From CAVVXX01 sp052389895 (lineage in GTDB: Bacteria > Pseudomonadota > Alphaproteobacteria > Micropepsales > Micropepsaceae), in assembly GCA_052389895.1 (NCBI GenBank), contig JBQTHM010000039.1, positions 13,878-77,877 on the forward strand: 64,000 nucleotides of DNA, given 5' to 3'. Of this stretch, positions 25,055 to 35,118 are shown one piece after another. A model generated the notes under the pieces. The model made no database searches and had not been told where the DNA came from. It saw only the letters and a program-made list of their open reading frames with translations. How positions within the stretch are numbered: position 1 is the stretch's first letter; every line of letters starts with the position of its first letter. The position numbers and the translations under genes were made by a program.

Positions 25055-26544
25055 TACTGTTCGTAATGGTCCGCGACGAGGCGGTTCAGTACGCGTACGC
25101 CCCAGCCCGTGGCCCAGCTCGGCGACAGCGGTTTTGTTTCGCTGTCCTGCCAGGCGACACCGGCAATATCGAGGTGCGCCCACGGCACGCCGTTGACAAA
25201 GCGCTGAAGGAACTGCGCGGCCGTAATCGAGCCCGCACTCGGCCCGCCGATATTTTTCATGTCTGCGATTTTCGACCTTAGAGCGCGGTCGTACGCATCG
25301 CCGAGTGGCAGGCGCCACACCGGTTCGCCCTCTTCGCGGCCCGCCTGCATGATGCGTTTGGCAAGCTCGTCGTTGTTCGAGAACAGCCCCGCGTGTTCGG
25401 TGCCCAGCGCGATCAAGATCGCGCCAGTGAGCGTGGCGAGATCCACCATAAATTTTGGTCTGAACTTCGACTGCGTATACCAAAGCGCATCCGACAGCAC
25501 GAGCCGCCCTTCGGCATCCGTGTTGAGGATTTCAATTGTCTGTCCCGACATGGATTTGACAATGTCGTTGGGTCGCTGCGCTTTCCCATCCGGCATGTTT
25601 TCCACCAGTCCGATTACGCCAATCGCATTCACGCGTGCTCTGCGCGCGGCCAGCGTGTGCATGAGTCCTACAACCGCCGCCGCGCCGCCCATGTCGCCCT
25701 TCATGCCCATCATCGGCTGCGGCTGTTTGAGCGAAAGCCCACCCGAATCAAAGCAAACGCCCTTGCCGACGAAGGCAACAGGTTTTTGGCCTTTGCGCGC
25801 GCCGCTCCATTGCATGACCACGAGCCGGCTTTCATGTGCGCTGCCCTGGCCGACCCCAACGAGCGCGTTCATGCCGAGTTTCTTCATCGCGCGCGCGTCG
25901 AACACCTCCACCTTTACGCCGAGCTTCGATAGCGCCCTTGCGCGCCGGGCGAACTCTTCGGGATAGAGAACGTTGGCGGGTTCATTAACGAGGTCGCGCG
26001 CGAAGCAGATTCCACCGGCCAGCGCCGAAAGTTCTTCCCACAATTTACGCGCGGCCGCTGCCGCCTTGGTAGCAACAACTACTTCCCTGAGAGTCGGCTG
26101 TTCGTCATCCTTCATCTTGCGGTAGGCATCAAAGCGGTAGACGCCCAACAGCGCGCCGAAGGCGAAATGCGAAGCCATGGCGGCGGCCGAAAGTTTCGCG
26201 CGCGGCGGAACATCCGCGACGAATGTCAGGCGCCTTTCACCGCTGGCGAGAAGCCTTGCCGCCACGCCTGCGCCCGCACGTTCGACCGTGTTGGTGTCAA
26301 GCGCATCGGCTTTGCCAAGACCGACCAACAAGACGCGCGACGCCTTTGACCTCTGTGGCGCCAGAAGTTCCAGGATCAGCCCCGGCTTGCCGGTGAAGCG
26401 GGCAACTTCCATCGCGCGCTTTAATGCCCCGTCCAAGGCACGGTTGATACGGGCAGCTGCGGGTGTAAGCGTGCCCCCGTCCACAACACCCAGCACCCAT
26501 GCGCCAGCCCCGGCGGGGCCGGGCGCGGCAAACGTGACCTGCAT
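25054..26544 (-). CDS. pepA: leucyl aminopeptidase (M17)
   Basis: A 496-residue cytoplasmic two-metal exopeptidase with an N-terminal macro-like domain (1-165) and a C-terminal catalytic domain. The M17 metal and catalytic residues appear in VGKGVCFDSGGLSLK, MKGDMGGAA and the signature NTDAEGRL at about residue 335. Length is typical. In some proteobacteria PepA also binds DNA at plasmid cer-like sites, which cannot be judged here. It is divergent from lptF, with 227 bases between the starts that must hold both promoters; I could not identify a convincing -35/-10 pair there. Confidence 0.96.
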   Translation of the reverse strand: MQVTFAAPGPAGAGAWVLGVVDGGTLTPAAARINRALDGALKRAMEVARFTGKPGLILELLAPQRSKASRVLLVGLGKADALDTNTVERAGAGVAARLLASGERRLTFVADVPPRAKLSAAAMASHFAFGALLGVYRFDAYRKMKDDEQPTLREVVVATKAAAAARKLWEELSALAGGICFARDLVNEPANVLYPEEFARRARALSKLGVKVEVFDARAMKKLGMNALVGVGQGSAHESRLVVMQWSGARKGQKPVAFVGKGVCFDSGGLSLKQPQPMMGMKGDMGGAAAVVGLMHTLAARRARVNAIGVIGLVENMPDGKAQRPNDIVKSMSGQTIEILNTDAEGRLVLSDALWYTQSKFRPKFMVDLATLTGAILIALGTEHAGLFSNNDELAKRIMQAGREEGEPVWRLPLGDAYDRALRSKIADMKNIGGPSAGSITAAQFLQRFVNGVPWAHLDIAGVAWQDSETKPLSPSWATGWGVRVLNRLVADHYEQ

Positions 26545-26771
26545 CTATGACCTCCACAAAGCCCCTAGAATCCGCACCCGGCAAGCGCCGGAAACCAGCT
26601 AAAGCCCCGTTGGTAAATGAAGATTGCCGGAGCGCGGCTTGAGAGTGCTAGTTTAAGATAAATCGTCGTGCCAGTGAACCGGCGGGCGGGCCCGGAACTA
26701 CCCTGCGGACGAAGGCGCATCGCGCCGCGAGGGCGGCGCTTCGGGGCTCGCGTGCAAGAGGCCAGGAACCG

Positions 26772-27905
26772 ATGCGCAGTCTGTCGACCTATATCCTGCG
26801 CCAAATCGTCGGGCCCTTCCTGCTCTTCCTGCTGCTGATGACCGTTGTCGTTTGGCTGACGCAATCGCTGCGGCTGCTGGAACTCGTCATCAACCGCAGC
26901 CAGTCGGCAGCGATGTTCGCCTATCTCACGCTGCTAATGCTGCCGACATTGCTCACCGTGATCATTCCCATCGCATTTTTTGCCGGTACGCTCTACGCGC
27001 TGCACCGCCTGAACAACGACAGCGAGCTCGTCGTAATGTGGGCGGCTGGTTTTGGGCGTTGGCAACTCGCTTCGCCCGTCCTGCTCGCCGCCGGATTCGC
27101 GATGGGCATGACCTACCTGTGCAATCTCTATCTGATGCCGCTCGGCGAACGAACAATGCAGGCGGCCGTGTTTGATATACGCGCCGATATTGGCGCGGCG
27201 ATCCTGCACGAGGGTTCTTTCACGACGCCTGCAACGGGGCTGACCGTCTTCATTCGCGAAATTAATTCGGACGGAGAAATCCGCGGCATATTGGTGCACG
27301 ACAATCGCGATCCGGAACGGCCGTTGACCTATCTGGCCGAGAAAGGCGTGTTTGCACTGACGTCTGAAGGCGCCCGCCTGGTCATGCGCGCGGGCCACAT
27401 CGAACAAGCCGAGCAGGGCGGCGCACGCCTTTCGGTATTGAAGTTTGATAGCTACGTTTTTAACCTCGAGCAGTTCGAAAGCCCGCAGCGCGAAGCCTCG
27501 CTTGACGTGCATGAGCGTTATCTTTCCGAATTGTTCAATCCGCAATTCAAGAATGCGAAACAAGCACGCAAGTCCGGCACCTATCTGGCAGAAGCGCACA
27601 ATCGCTTGTCGTCGCCGCTTTACAGCATCACCTTCGCTTTGATGGCGCTGGCAGCAGCCGCGAACGGCGCCACCGCGCGGGGCGGATACGCGCTCAGGCT
27701 CATCGCCGTTTCGCTTGCGGCGGCGGCCGTTCGTGTGGCGGGGTATGGCGCGCAGGCGCTCGCGGCGCGCAATCCGATGCTCAACGCCGTGATGTATTTG
27801 CTGCCCATAGGGGCGGGTGCGCTGGCTGTGGCCGACCTGATGGGCGCTCCCATTTTCCGGTTGCCCAGGCGTTCGCACGCCGTGCCTGCTGAGCAGGTGC
27901 CATGA
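26772..27905 (+). CDS. lptF: LPS export ABC transporter permease LptF
   Basis: A 377-residue inner-membrane permease of the LptB2FG complex that extracts lipopolysaccharide. The cytoplasmic N-terminus MRSLSTYILRQIVGPFLLFL leads into six helices with a periplasmic beta-jellyroll of about 150 residues in the middle (TFIREIN to HERYLSE). The DSELVVMWAAGFGRWQL coupling region near residue 80 is typical. ATG at 26772 has CCAGGAA upstream. It heads a run of six overlapping or adjacent genes for outer-membrane biogenesis; lptG overlaps its stop by four bases. Confidence 0.94.
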   Translation: MRSLSTYILRQIVGPFLLFLLLMTVVVWLTQSLRLLELVINRSQSAAMFAYLTLLMLPTLLTVIIPIAFFAGTLYALHRLNNDSELVVMWAAGFGRWQLASPVLLAAGFAMGMTYLCNLYLMPLGERTMQAAVFDIRADIGAAILHEGSFTTPATGLTVFIREINSDGEIRGILVHDNRDPERPLTYLAEKGVFALTSEGARLVMRAGHIEQAEQGGARLSVLKFDSYVFNLEQFESPQREASLDVHERYLSELFNPQFKNAKQARKSGTYLAEAHNRLSSPLYSITFALMALAAAANGATARGGYALRLIAVSLAAAAVRVAGYGAQALAARNPMLNAVMYLLPIGAGALAVADLMGAPIFRLPRRSHAVPAEQVP

Positions 27906-28993
27906 ACTGGTCGTGGACTCTTAACTTCTATTTGGCGCGGCGCTTCCTCAACGCCGTAATGATCGTATTTGGCGCGCTGGTGCTGATGGCGTTCAGCATC
28001 GATCTCGTGGAACTGTTTAACCGCACGCCCAACCGCGACGTCGCACCCGCAACCGTGGTGGGTATGAGCCTGCTTAAGCTGGGCAATCTCGCGCTCAAGC
28101 TGCTGCCCTTCGCGATCCTGTTCGGTTCGATTCTGGCCTTCTCGAACCTCGCGCGCAGCCACGAGCTCGTGGCAACGCGTGCGGCGGGGGTCTCCGCCTG
28201 GTCGGTCCTCGTGCCGCCGCTTGCAGTCGCAATTGGGCTTGGCGTTCTCAGCATGACGACGCTTAATCCGGCAGCAGCGTCGCTGCTCTCGCAATACGAG
28301 AGGCTGGAAGCAAAGTACATCCGCGGTCAGGCATCGCAGCTTTCGGTTTTCAAAACGGGCTTGTGGCTGCGTCAAGGCGACTCCAAGCGGCAATCGGTCA
28401 TCCACGCACTGCGGGCGAGCGAGCAAGGCGCCAATCTGGAAGACGTCACGATCTTTCTCTACGAAGGGCAGGATAAATTCGTGGGTCGCATCGACGCGCG
28501 CAGGGCCCAATTGAAGAAAATGTATTGGCTGCTGGAGAATGCCTGGGTCAGCGGCCCGGCTGGCGCACCCAAGAACTTCGCGGCTTACAATCTGCCCACA
28601 GATCTTACGCGCACACAAATCCAGGAAAGCTTTAGCTCGCCAGACACAATTCCTTTCTGGGAGCTGCCGCGTTTTATCGCTAACGCGGAAGAGGCCGGCT
28701 TCGCGACGTTGCGCCACAAGCTTTACTGGTATTCGCTTTTGGTGCTTCCGGTCCTCTTTTCGGCGATGGTGTTCATGGCGGCAAGCTTTTCGTTGCGCCT
28801 TACGCGCTTGGGCGGTTTTCCGCAACTTGTGATAGCCGGAGCACTTTCCGGGTTTGCCGTATACTTTCTTAATGACGTTACGCAGGCGCTTGGTACTACC
28901 GGAATATTGCCTGCCCCCCTCGCCGCTGTCGCGCCGGCGGCGATGGCGATCCTCGTCGGTATGACGCTGCTCTTTCATCAGGAGGATGGATGA
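27902..28993 (+). CDS. lptG: LPS export ABC transporter permease LptG
   Basis: A 363-residue partner of LptF, with the same arrangement: N-terminal helix LARRFLNAVMIVFGALVLMAF, coupling segment SHELVATRAAGVSAWSVL, central periplasmic domain and three C-terminal helices. LptFG form the membrane channel that passes LPS to LptC/A/D. It overlaps lptF and lptD by four bases at each end. Confidence 0.94.
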   Translation: MNWSWTLNFYLARRFLNAVMIVFGALVLMAFSIDLVELFNRTPNRDVAPATVVGMSLLKLGNLALKLLPFAILFGSILAFSNLARSHELVATRAAGVSAWSVLVPPLAVAIGLGVLSMTTLNPAAASLLSQYERLEAKYIRGQASQLSVFKTGLWLRQGDSKRQSVIHALRASEQGANLEDVTIFLYEGQDKFVGRIDARRAQLKKMYWLLENAWVSGPAGAPKNFAAYNLPTDLTRTQIQESFSSPDTIPFWELPRFIANAEEAGFATLRHKLYWYSLLVLPVLFSAMVFMAASFSLRLTRLGGFPQLVIAGALSGFAVYFLNDVTQALGTTGILPAPLAAVAPAAMAILVGMTLLFHQEDG

Positions 28994-31179
28994 GCATGCC
29001 GGGGGGGCGAATGTGGTTTGCGGGCGCGGCAATCGCCGCGGCGCTGGTGCTTTGCTCGCACCCGGCTGATGCACAGCCGAAGAAAGCGAATGGCCTCACG
29101 TCTACCGGTGTGCCTGCCGGCAATTTCCTGCTTCAGGCAGACGAAGCCATCTACAACACGCGCACCGGCGTGGTGACGGCGCGTGGTCACGTCGAGATCG
29201 CCAACGAAGACCGCGTCCTATTGGCGGACAGCATCTCCTTCGACCAGAATACGGGCGTTGTGACGGCAGAAGGCCATGTGAGCCTCACGGACAGTGACGG
29301 CAACGTTGCGTTCGGCAGCAAAGTCACGCTTACCGAGGACATGGCCGAGGGCGTCGTGCAGGGTTTCGCCGCGTTGATCGGCCCGAACGGACGCTTCGTG
29401 GCGACGAGCGCCGAGCGGCGCCAGGGCCGCTACATCATCGCCAATCGCGGCGTGTTCACGCCGTGCAAAGTGTGCGCAAGCAACCCCACGCCTACCTGGC
29501 AGGTGCGCGCCTATCGTGTCGTGCACGACAACGTAAAAAAAGAAATCCGGTACGAAGATGCCACGCTGGATTTCCTGGGTGTGCCGGTGCTCTACACGCC
29601 GTATTTTGCCCATGCCGACCCAAGCGTGCGTCATCGCACTGGCTTTCTGCTGCCGGATTTTGGCACGTCGACGTTTCTCGGTACATTTTCCGAGATTCCC
29701 TATTACGTCGCGCTTTCAGACTCGCAGGACTTCACCGTTGCTCCGATGTTCACGACTTCGGCGGGCACGGTGCTCAAGGGTGAATACCGCGAGCGCTGGC
29801 AAAATGGGGGGATGTGGCTACAAGGAAGCGCGGCATATAACCCAAACGCCTCTGACGTATCGGGCCAGTGGCAAAGCCATCTGTTTGGGTCCGGACGGCT
29901 GCAGCTCGATCCCATTTGGCGCACCGGCTACGACGTGGAGCTGACCTCGAACGACACTTATTTGCGGCGCTACGATATTTCTGACCGTGACCGCCTCACC
30001 ACAGATTTATTCGTGGAGGGAATTGTCGGGCGCAGCCGCGCGGCAATAACCGGCTACTTCTTCCAGGGGCTCAGGCCCACGGACATAGCGGGCCAGATTC
30101 CGATTGTGCTGCCGTTGGTCGAATACACCTACATTCCCGAACACAAATGGCTTGGCGGCCAATTCCGCTTTGACGCCAACCTGCTCAGCATTTTCCGCAC
30201 TGAGGGTGAGGATGATCAGCGCGCCTCCGCCGCGGCCACATGGCGGCTCCCCTTTGTCACCGACGACGGTCAGCTGATCACTTTTCAGGCGTTCGGGCGG
30301 GCCGACCTCTATCACACGAGCGATGCGCTGCTGACCGATCCTGACGCCGAAGAAAACAGTCAGACGATTTTCCGTGGGCTGACGCTTGCGCTTTTGGAGT
30401 GGCGCTGGCCCTTCGTCTCGACCAACACACCGGACAACACGAGCTACGTGCTCGAGCCGATCATTCAGTTCATTGCTGCGCCGTACGGCGGGAATCCAAA
30501 AGGCATTCCCGACGAGGACAGCGCGAGCTTCGAGTTCAATACGACTAACCTTTTCAGCATTAACAAATTCCCCGGCATCGATCGCTGGGAGGACGGACCG
30601 CGCGCGAATGCCGGCGTGCGCTGGTCTTGGTTGTTCCCGAGCGGAACTTTGCAATTGATGCTTGGCGAGGAATTTCGGCTGAAAGCCAACCGGCGCTTTG
30701 CTCCTGATTCCGGGCTGGGAGGCACCCATTCCGATATCGTGGGCCGCATCAAAGTGGATTTTGCACCATATCTCGACCTCACCCACCAGCTGCGCATCGA
30801 CCAGAAAACGGGGAGCATTCTGAGCAATCAGCTCGACGTGCGCGCCAAGTGGGGCCGCTCGTTTCTCGATCTGACGTATCTGCGCTTGCCGGAGGACAAC
30901 CTAGGGGTTAGTACGCCCGAGCCGCGACAGGAAATCAACCTGGCGACGTCACTCAATATCTATGAAAGCTGGTTCCTCTTCGCCAGCGCCATTCGCGACC
31001 TAGAAGAAGACGAAATGCGCGATGCGCGGCTGGGAATCACTTATCTGGACGAGTGCTTCCAATTCTCGGTGGGCTTCCGCCGCAAATTCGTGCAGGACCG
31101 CGATCTGCGGCCGGCATCGTCCATCATTTTCCGAATCGGGCTTTTGACGTCGCCGGTCGAACGCGCCGATCTGCCCTGA
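28990..31179 (+). CDS. lptD: LPS-assembly protein LptD
   Basis: A 729-residue outer-membrane beta-barrel that inserts LPS into the outer leaflet. A signal peptide (about residues 1-30, ending ADAQ) is followed by an N-terminal OstA/LptA-like jellyroll (DEAIYNTRTGVVTARGHVEI, SISFDQNTGVVTAEGHV) and a C-terminal barrel (residues about 220-729). Two Cys near CKVC (residue 158) and one in LDECFQF near the C-terminus are the candidates for the inter-domain disulfides. The protein ends IFRIGLLTSPVERADLP, without a terminal Phe. It overlaps lptG by four bases; surA follows. Confidence 0.94.
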   Translation: MSMPGGRMWFAGAAIAAALVLCSHPADAQPKKANGLTSTGVPAGNFLLQADEAIYNTRTGVVTARGHVEIANEDRVLLADSISFDQNTGVVTAEGHVSLTDSDGNVAFGSKVTLTEDMAEGVVQGFAALIGPNGRFVATSAERRQGRYIIANRGVFTPCKVCASNPTPTWQVRAYRVVHDNVKKEIRYEDATLDFLGVPVLYTPYFAHADPSVRHRTGFLLPDFGTSTFLGTFSEIPYYVALSDSQDFTVAPMFTTSAGTVLKGEYRERWQNGGMWLQGSAAYNPNASDVSGQWQSHLFGSGRLQLDPIWRTGYDVELTSNDTYLRRYDISDRDRLTTDLFVEGIVGRSRAAITGYFFQGLRPTDIAGQIPIVLPLVEYTYIPEHKWLGGQFRFDANLLSIFRTEGEDDQRASAAATWRLPFVTDDGQLITFQAFGRADLYHTSDALLTDPDAEENSQTIFRGLTLALLEWRWPFVSTNTPDNTSYVLEPIIQFIAAPYGGNPKGIPDEDSASFEFNTTNLFSINKFPGIDRWEDGPRANAGVRWSWLFPSGTLQLMLGEEFRLKANRRFAPDSGLGGTHSDIVGRIKVDFAPYLDLTHQLRIDQKTGSILSNQLDVRAKWGRSFLDLTYLRLPEDNLGVSTPEPRQEINLATSLNIYESWFLFASAIRDLEEDEMRDARLGITYLDECFQFSVGFRRKFVQDRDLRPASSIIFRIGLLTSPVERADLP

Positions 31180-31293
31180 ACTAATGCCAAGTGCTTGAAG
31201 GGTCCAGTAAAATGGGTAGATTGGCCGCAGTTGGGACGCGGCGGGGGCCGTGCCGGCAGATGCCGGCGCCAATTGCGAGGTAATGACGCCACC

Positions 31294-32658
31294 GTGCCGG
31301 TACGTTTTCGATTCCTTGTCCTTGCGTTTTGTGTTGCCGCGTTTGCAAGCCAGCCCGCGCCCGAGACTGCGGCGCAGGGCGCAAAAACGGCCGCGCTCAA
31401 GCCGTCCGCCGCGGACGCCAAAAACGAGTCCGGCACGTCGCGCGGGGCCGTTGCGATGGTCAACGATGCGGTGATTTCCGATTACGATCTCAATCAGCGT
31501 ATGAGCCTCTATCTGGCGACCGCGGGCGTCCGGCCGACCGCGGAACAAGCAAAGCGCATCCGGGAACAGATACTTCGCGCACTCGTGGACGAAGCGCTGC
31601 AGCTGCAAGCCGCACAAAAGGCCAGCATTACCGTAGCCAAGGAAGAAGTGGACAAGGCGATGGAGTCCATCGCAAAGCAGAACAACACGACGGTCGCGCA
31701 GATTGAGCAGGTGCTCGGCGGCGTGGGCGTGAGCATAAACACACTGCACACGCAGCTGACCATCGAAATCGCGTGGCAGAAGCTTATGCAGAGCCAGCAG
31801 TCGATTCGCATACAGATTTCGGACGAAGATGTGACGGCAGAACTCCAGCGCCTGGAGGAAGGCGCACGCAAGCCGCTCTTTCTCGTTTCAGAGATATTCT
31901 CGGCTGTGGATGCGCCCACGGACGACGACAAGATCCGCACGAACATGGCGCAGCTGGCGCAGCAGCTGAACGCGGGTGCGACGTTTTCCGCCGCAGCGCG
32001 CCAGTTCAGTCAGTCGCCATCGGCGGCAAACGGCGGCGACATCGGCTGGGCGCAGCAAGGTCAGCTGGCACCGGAGATCGATAAAGCGCTTGCGACCATG
32101 AAGCGCGGGGAAATTGCCGGGCCCATTCGCGTGGCCGGCGGCTATTATCTGCTGCAATTGCGCGACCGCCGCGAGCCCGCCGGCACGGCTGTTCCCCAGG
32201 AGCAAACACAACAGAAGGGGATCACTGGCCCTGTTTCATTGGCGCGCCTGTTACTTGCGCTGCCGCCGAAGTCGAAGGAGGAATTGAAACAGAACGCCAT
32301 GAAATTCGCACGGGACCTGCGTGCGCGCGTGGACAGCTGCCCCAAGCTGCAGCAGATCGCAAAGCAAATCGAAGGCTCGTCCTTCATGAACCTGGGCACG
32401 ATGCGGCCCACCCAGATGAGCCCCGATCTTCGCAGAGCGCTCGAGAACACGCTGCCGGGGGAAGTTGCAGAGCCGTTCCTCTCGTCGGCGGGCGTAGAGA
32501 TCATCGCTCGCTGCGAGCCCAAAGTTGAAAAGATTGTAGCGTTTCAAATACCGTCGCGGGATGAAATCGAAACCCGCCTGTTTCAGGAAAGAATGTCCAT
32601 CATGGCGCGCAGGTATTTGCGCGATCTCAGGCGGGACGCCGTCGTCGAATACAAGTGA
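31294..32658 (+). CDS. surA: periplasmic chaperone/peptidyl-prolyl isomerase SurA
   Basis: A 454-residue periplasmic chaperone for outer-membrane proteins. I start it at GTG 31294 since this opens a signal peptide (VPVRFRFLVLAFCVAAFAS); an ATG-less extension back to 31195 adds basic residues with no signal. The SurA N-terminal domain runs from AMVNDAVISDYDLNQRM to about residue 200. A parvulin domain follows (LVSEIFSAVDAPTDDD, SQSPSAANGGDIGWAQQGQLAPEID, VAGGYYLLQLRDRR), and a second, more diverged region leads to the C-terminus. The gene is next to lptD, its best-known client, and overlaps pdxA by four bases. Confidence 0.92.
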   Translation: MPVRFRFLVLAFCVAAFASQPAPETAAQGAKTAALKPSAADAKNESGTSRGAVAMVNDAVISDYDLNQRMSLYLATAGVRPTAEQAKRIREQILRALVDEALQLQAAQKASITVAKEEVDKAMESIAKQNNTTVAQIEQVLGGVGVSINTLHTQLTIEIAWQKLMQSQQSIRIQISDEDVTAELQRLEEGARKPLFLVSEIFSAVDAPTDDDKIRTNMAQLAQQLNAGATFSAAARQFSQSPSAANGGDIGWAQQGQLAPEIDKALATMKRGEIAGPIRVAGGYYLLQLRDRREPAGTAVPQEQTQQKGITGPVSLARLLLALPPKSKEELKQNAMKFARDLRARVDSCPKLQQIAKQIEGSSFMNLGTMRPTQMSPDLRRALENTLPGEVAEPFLSSAGVEIIARCEPKVEKIVAFQIPSRDEIETRLFQERMSIMARRYLRDLRRDAVVEYK

Positions 32659-33620
32659 CACGGCCGCGCGCATTCATCGACATCAGCATGGGGGAACCTT
32701 CCGGTATAGGGCCGGAAGTAGCGGTTAAAGCCTGGCTAGCGCTTCAGGGCCGCTTCGGCGGACGGCCGATCCGGCTTGTCGGTGCGCCCGGCATTTTTCT
32801 GTCGGTGGCTCGCGGTATTGGCGGCAATGCGAAAGATTTGGCGGAAGCTATTGTGGACACCGGCCATGCGGTTCGCGCCGAGCCCGGCAAGCCGTCAAAG
32901 GACAACGCAGCAGCTGTGTCAGGCGCCATCGAATGCTGCGTGAAAAACATCCAGACAGGCGAATCCGCCGCGCTGGTCACTGCGCCTATTCACAAATCTG
33001 TCCTCGCCGAAGCCGGGTTTGCCTTTCCCGGCCACACGGAGTTTCTGGCGTCGCTCACGGGAACCAAGCGCCCTGTTATGATGCTGGCGAGCGAACTCCT
33101 GCGCGTTGTGCCTTTGACAATTCATGTTCCGCTGAGCGAGGTGCTCCGCCACATCACTCATGAGGCGATCATAACAACGGCGGAAGTTACGGTGGACGCA
33201 CTGAGGCGCGATTTCAGCCTTGCGCGGCCACGGCTTGCTGTGGCCGGCCTCAATCCGCACGCGGGCGAAGATGGCGAATTGGGCCGCGAGGAACGCGACA
33301 TCATCGCCCCAGCCGTCGCCGCGCTTCACGCCAAAGGAATGGACGTCGCCGGGCCGTTCTCGCCGGATTCGATGTTTCACGAGGAAGCCCGCAAGGGCTA
33401 CGACGCCGTACTGTGCATGTACCACGACCAGGCGCTTATCCCGATCAAGACGCTGGCGTTCTGGAATGCCGTCAACGTGACGCTGGGGTTACCCATAGTA
33501 CGTACCTCACCCGATCACGGCACGGCTCTGAGCCTTGCTGGGCAGGGCAAAGCTGACCCGCGCAGCATGATCGCGGCGGTCAAGATGGCGGCGGAAATTG
33601 CGGAGCGCCGCGGCTTGTGA
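32655..33620 (+). CDS. pdxA: 4-hydroxythreonine-4-phosphate dehydrogenase
   Basis: A 321-residue NAD-dependent enzyme of pyridoxal phosphate synthesis. Family motifs include ISMGEPSGIGPE (residues 10-21), the metal/substrate region TAPIHKSVLAEAGF and FPGHTEFLA, the His in NPHAGEDG, YHDQALIPIK and RTSPDHGTA near the C-terminus. Start is a GTG whose GTGA overlaps the surA stop, and its own stop overlaps the rsmA start in the same way. The surA-pdxA-rsmA order is widespread in proteobacteria. Confidence 0.97.
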   Translation: MTRPRAFIDISMGEPSGIGPEVAVKAWLALQGRFGGRPIRLVGAPGIFLSVARGIGGNAKDLAEAIVDTGHAVRAEPGKPSKDNAAAVSGAIECCVKNIQTGESAALVTAPIHKSVLAEAGFAFPGHTEFLASLTGTKRPVMMLASELLRVVPLTIHVPLSEVLRHITHEAIITTAEVTVDALRRDFSLARPRLAVAGLNPHAGEDGELGREERDIIAPAVAALHAKGMDVAGPFSPDSMFHEEARKGYDAVLCMYHDQALIPIKTLAFWNAVNVTLGLPIVRTSPDHGTALSLAGQGKADPRSMIAAVKMAAEIAERRGL

Positions 33621-34495
33621 GCGAGGCGGTTCAGGACCCTCTGCCGCCGCTGGGCGCGGTAATCGCAAAATACAAGCTGTCGGCGCGCAGGGCGCTGGGC
33701 CAGAATTTCCTGCTCGACCTCAATCTCACGCGGCGGATTGCACGCGCGGCGCTGGACGGCGCGGAAACGGACGAAGAAAAGGTGGTCTACGAAGTCGGCC
33801 CCGGGCCTGGCGGGCTAACGCGCGCGCTGCTCGCCGAAGGAGCCTCTCGCGTTATCGCGATCGAACGCGATGCGCGCGCGCTTCCGGCTCTCGCCGAAAT
33901 CCAGAGGGCTTACCCCGGCCGGTTCGATTTCGTCTCGGGCGATGCGATGGCGGCGGACGAGGCTTTGCTGCTGGAGGAAAACGGCGTGAATGTTCCCGTG
34001 CGCGTCGCGGCAAATCTTCCATACAATGTCGGAACGGCCCTGCTCGTGAAATGGCTCACTGTACGCCGCTGGCCCACTTGGTGGTCCGTGCTCACGCTTA
34101 CGTTTCAGCGCGAAGTGGGCGAGCGCATCTGCGCGCGGCCGGGCGACGACGCCTACGGACGGCTGAGCGTGCTTACACAATGGCGGGCCGAGCCAAGAAT
34201 CCTCTTCGATATCAACCCCCGCGCCTTTGTGCCGCCACCCAAGGTGACGTCGTCCGTCGTGCGCATCGACGCCCTGCCCGATCCGCGCTTCGATGCCGAA
34301 CTCGATGATCTGGAAGCGGTGACCGCTGCCGCATTCGGGCAACGGCGGAAGATGATTCGCAAGAGTCTGAAGAAGCTCACGCCCGATGCCGAGGATGTCA
34401 TAAGGGCCGCGCTGGTGCCGCCGATGGCGCGGGCGGAAGACTTGGATCTTTCGCAGTATTGCGCGCTCGCCCGCGCCTTCCGCGCGTCGCGCTAA
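33617..34495 (+). CDS. rsmA: 16S rRNA (adenine1518/1519-N6)-dimethyltransferase RsmA
   Basis: A 292-residue SAM-dependent enzyme (KsgA) that dimethylates two adenines at the 3' end of 16S rRNA. The motifs LGQNFLLDLNLTRRIAR, EVGPGPGGLTRALL (SAM loop), VAANLPYNVGTALLVKWL (NLPY catalytic motif) and FVPPPKVTSSVVR are present. GTG start overlaps pdxA. Its TAA stop interlocks with the TAG stop of the convergent gmk at 34492-34495. Confidence 0.97.
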   Translation: MSEAVQDPLPPLGAVIAKYKLSARRALGQNFLLDLNLTRRIARAALDGAETDEEKVVYEVGPGPGGLTRALLAEGASRVIAIERDARALPALAEIQRAYPGRFDFVSGDAMAADEALLLEENGVNVPVRVAANLPYNVGTALLVKWLTVRRWPTWWSVLTLTFQREVGERICARPGDDAYGRLSVLTQWRAEPRILFDINPRAFVPPPKVTSSVVRIDALPDPRFDAELDDLEAVTAAAFGQRRKMIRKSLKKLTPDAEDVIRAALVPPMARAEDLDLSQYCALARAFRASR

Positions 34496-35118
34496 ACCAT
34501 CAGCCTTTTCACGAGATCGATTAGCCCGGTCTGTCGAACCCGCTTTACGCGTTCGGCAGCAAGAATGTGATCGATTTCGCGCCCCGCAAGCGCGAGATCG
34601 TCGTTGACGATGACGTAGTCGTATTCCGCCCAATGGCTGATCTCGTCATTGGCTCTGGCCATGCGTCTTTTTACAATGTCTTCGGAATCTTCGGCCCGCT
34701 CGCGCAGACGGCGCTCCAGTTCCGCGCGGCTGGGCGGCAGTACGAACACCCGCACCAGATCATCCTTGGCGCGCTGGGCGAGCTGCTGCGTCCCCTGCCA
34801 ATCGATATCGAACAGCACGTCGCGGCCCTTAGAGAGCGCTTCGTCGACCGCTCGTTTCGGGGTGCCGTAGCGGTAGCCAAAGACGGCAGCGTACTCGAGA
34901 AACTCGTTCGTGTGCACCATCTCGTCGAAGCGCGCCTCGCCGATGAAGTAGTAGTCGCGGCCCTCGACTTCCGTCGACCGTTTCGGACGCGTGGTGGCGG
35001 AAACGGACATCACGATACCGGAATCGCGCTCTAGGAGCGCATGCGCAAGCGTGGTCTTGCCCGCGCCCGAAGGCGAAGACAGCACGAGCATAAGGCCGCG
35101 GCGCGCTATAGCGGTCAT
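34492..35118 (-). CDS. gmk: guanylate kinase
   Basis: A 208-residue enzyme that phosphorylates GMP to GDP. The P-loop is SSPSGAGKTTLA near residue 14, followed by SVSATTRPKRSTEVEGRDYYF and DIDWQGTQQL. The ATG at 35118 overlaps the yicC stop (ATGA). An in-frame extension to 35211 translates yicC-antisense-like sequence and is dropped. Last gene of the fabD-to-gmk run. Confidence 0.97.
   Translation of the reverse strand: MTAIARRGLMLVLSSPSGAGKTTLAHALLERDSGIVMSVSATTRPKRSTEVEGRDYYFIGEARFDEMVHTNEFLEYAAVFGYRYGTPKRAVDEALSKGRDVLFDIDWQGTQQLAQRAKDDLVRVFVLPPSRAELERRLRERAEDSEDIVKRRMARANDEISHWAEYDYVIVNDDLALAGREIDHILAAERVKRVRQTGLIDLVKRLMV

Noticed and set aside
27620..29074. 484-codon reverse frame
   Set aside because: Antisense to lptF and lptG, which are complete with correct topology and overlapping junctions.
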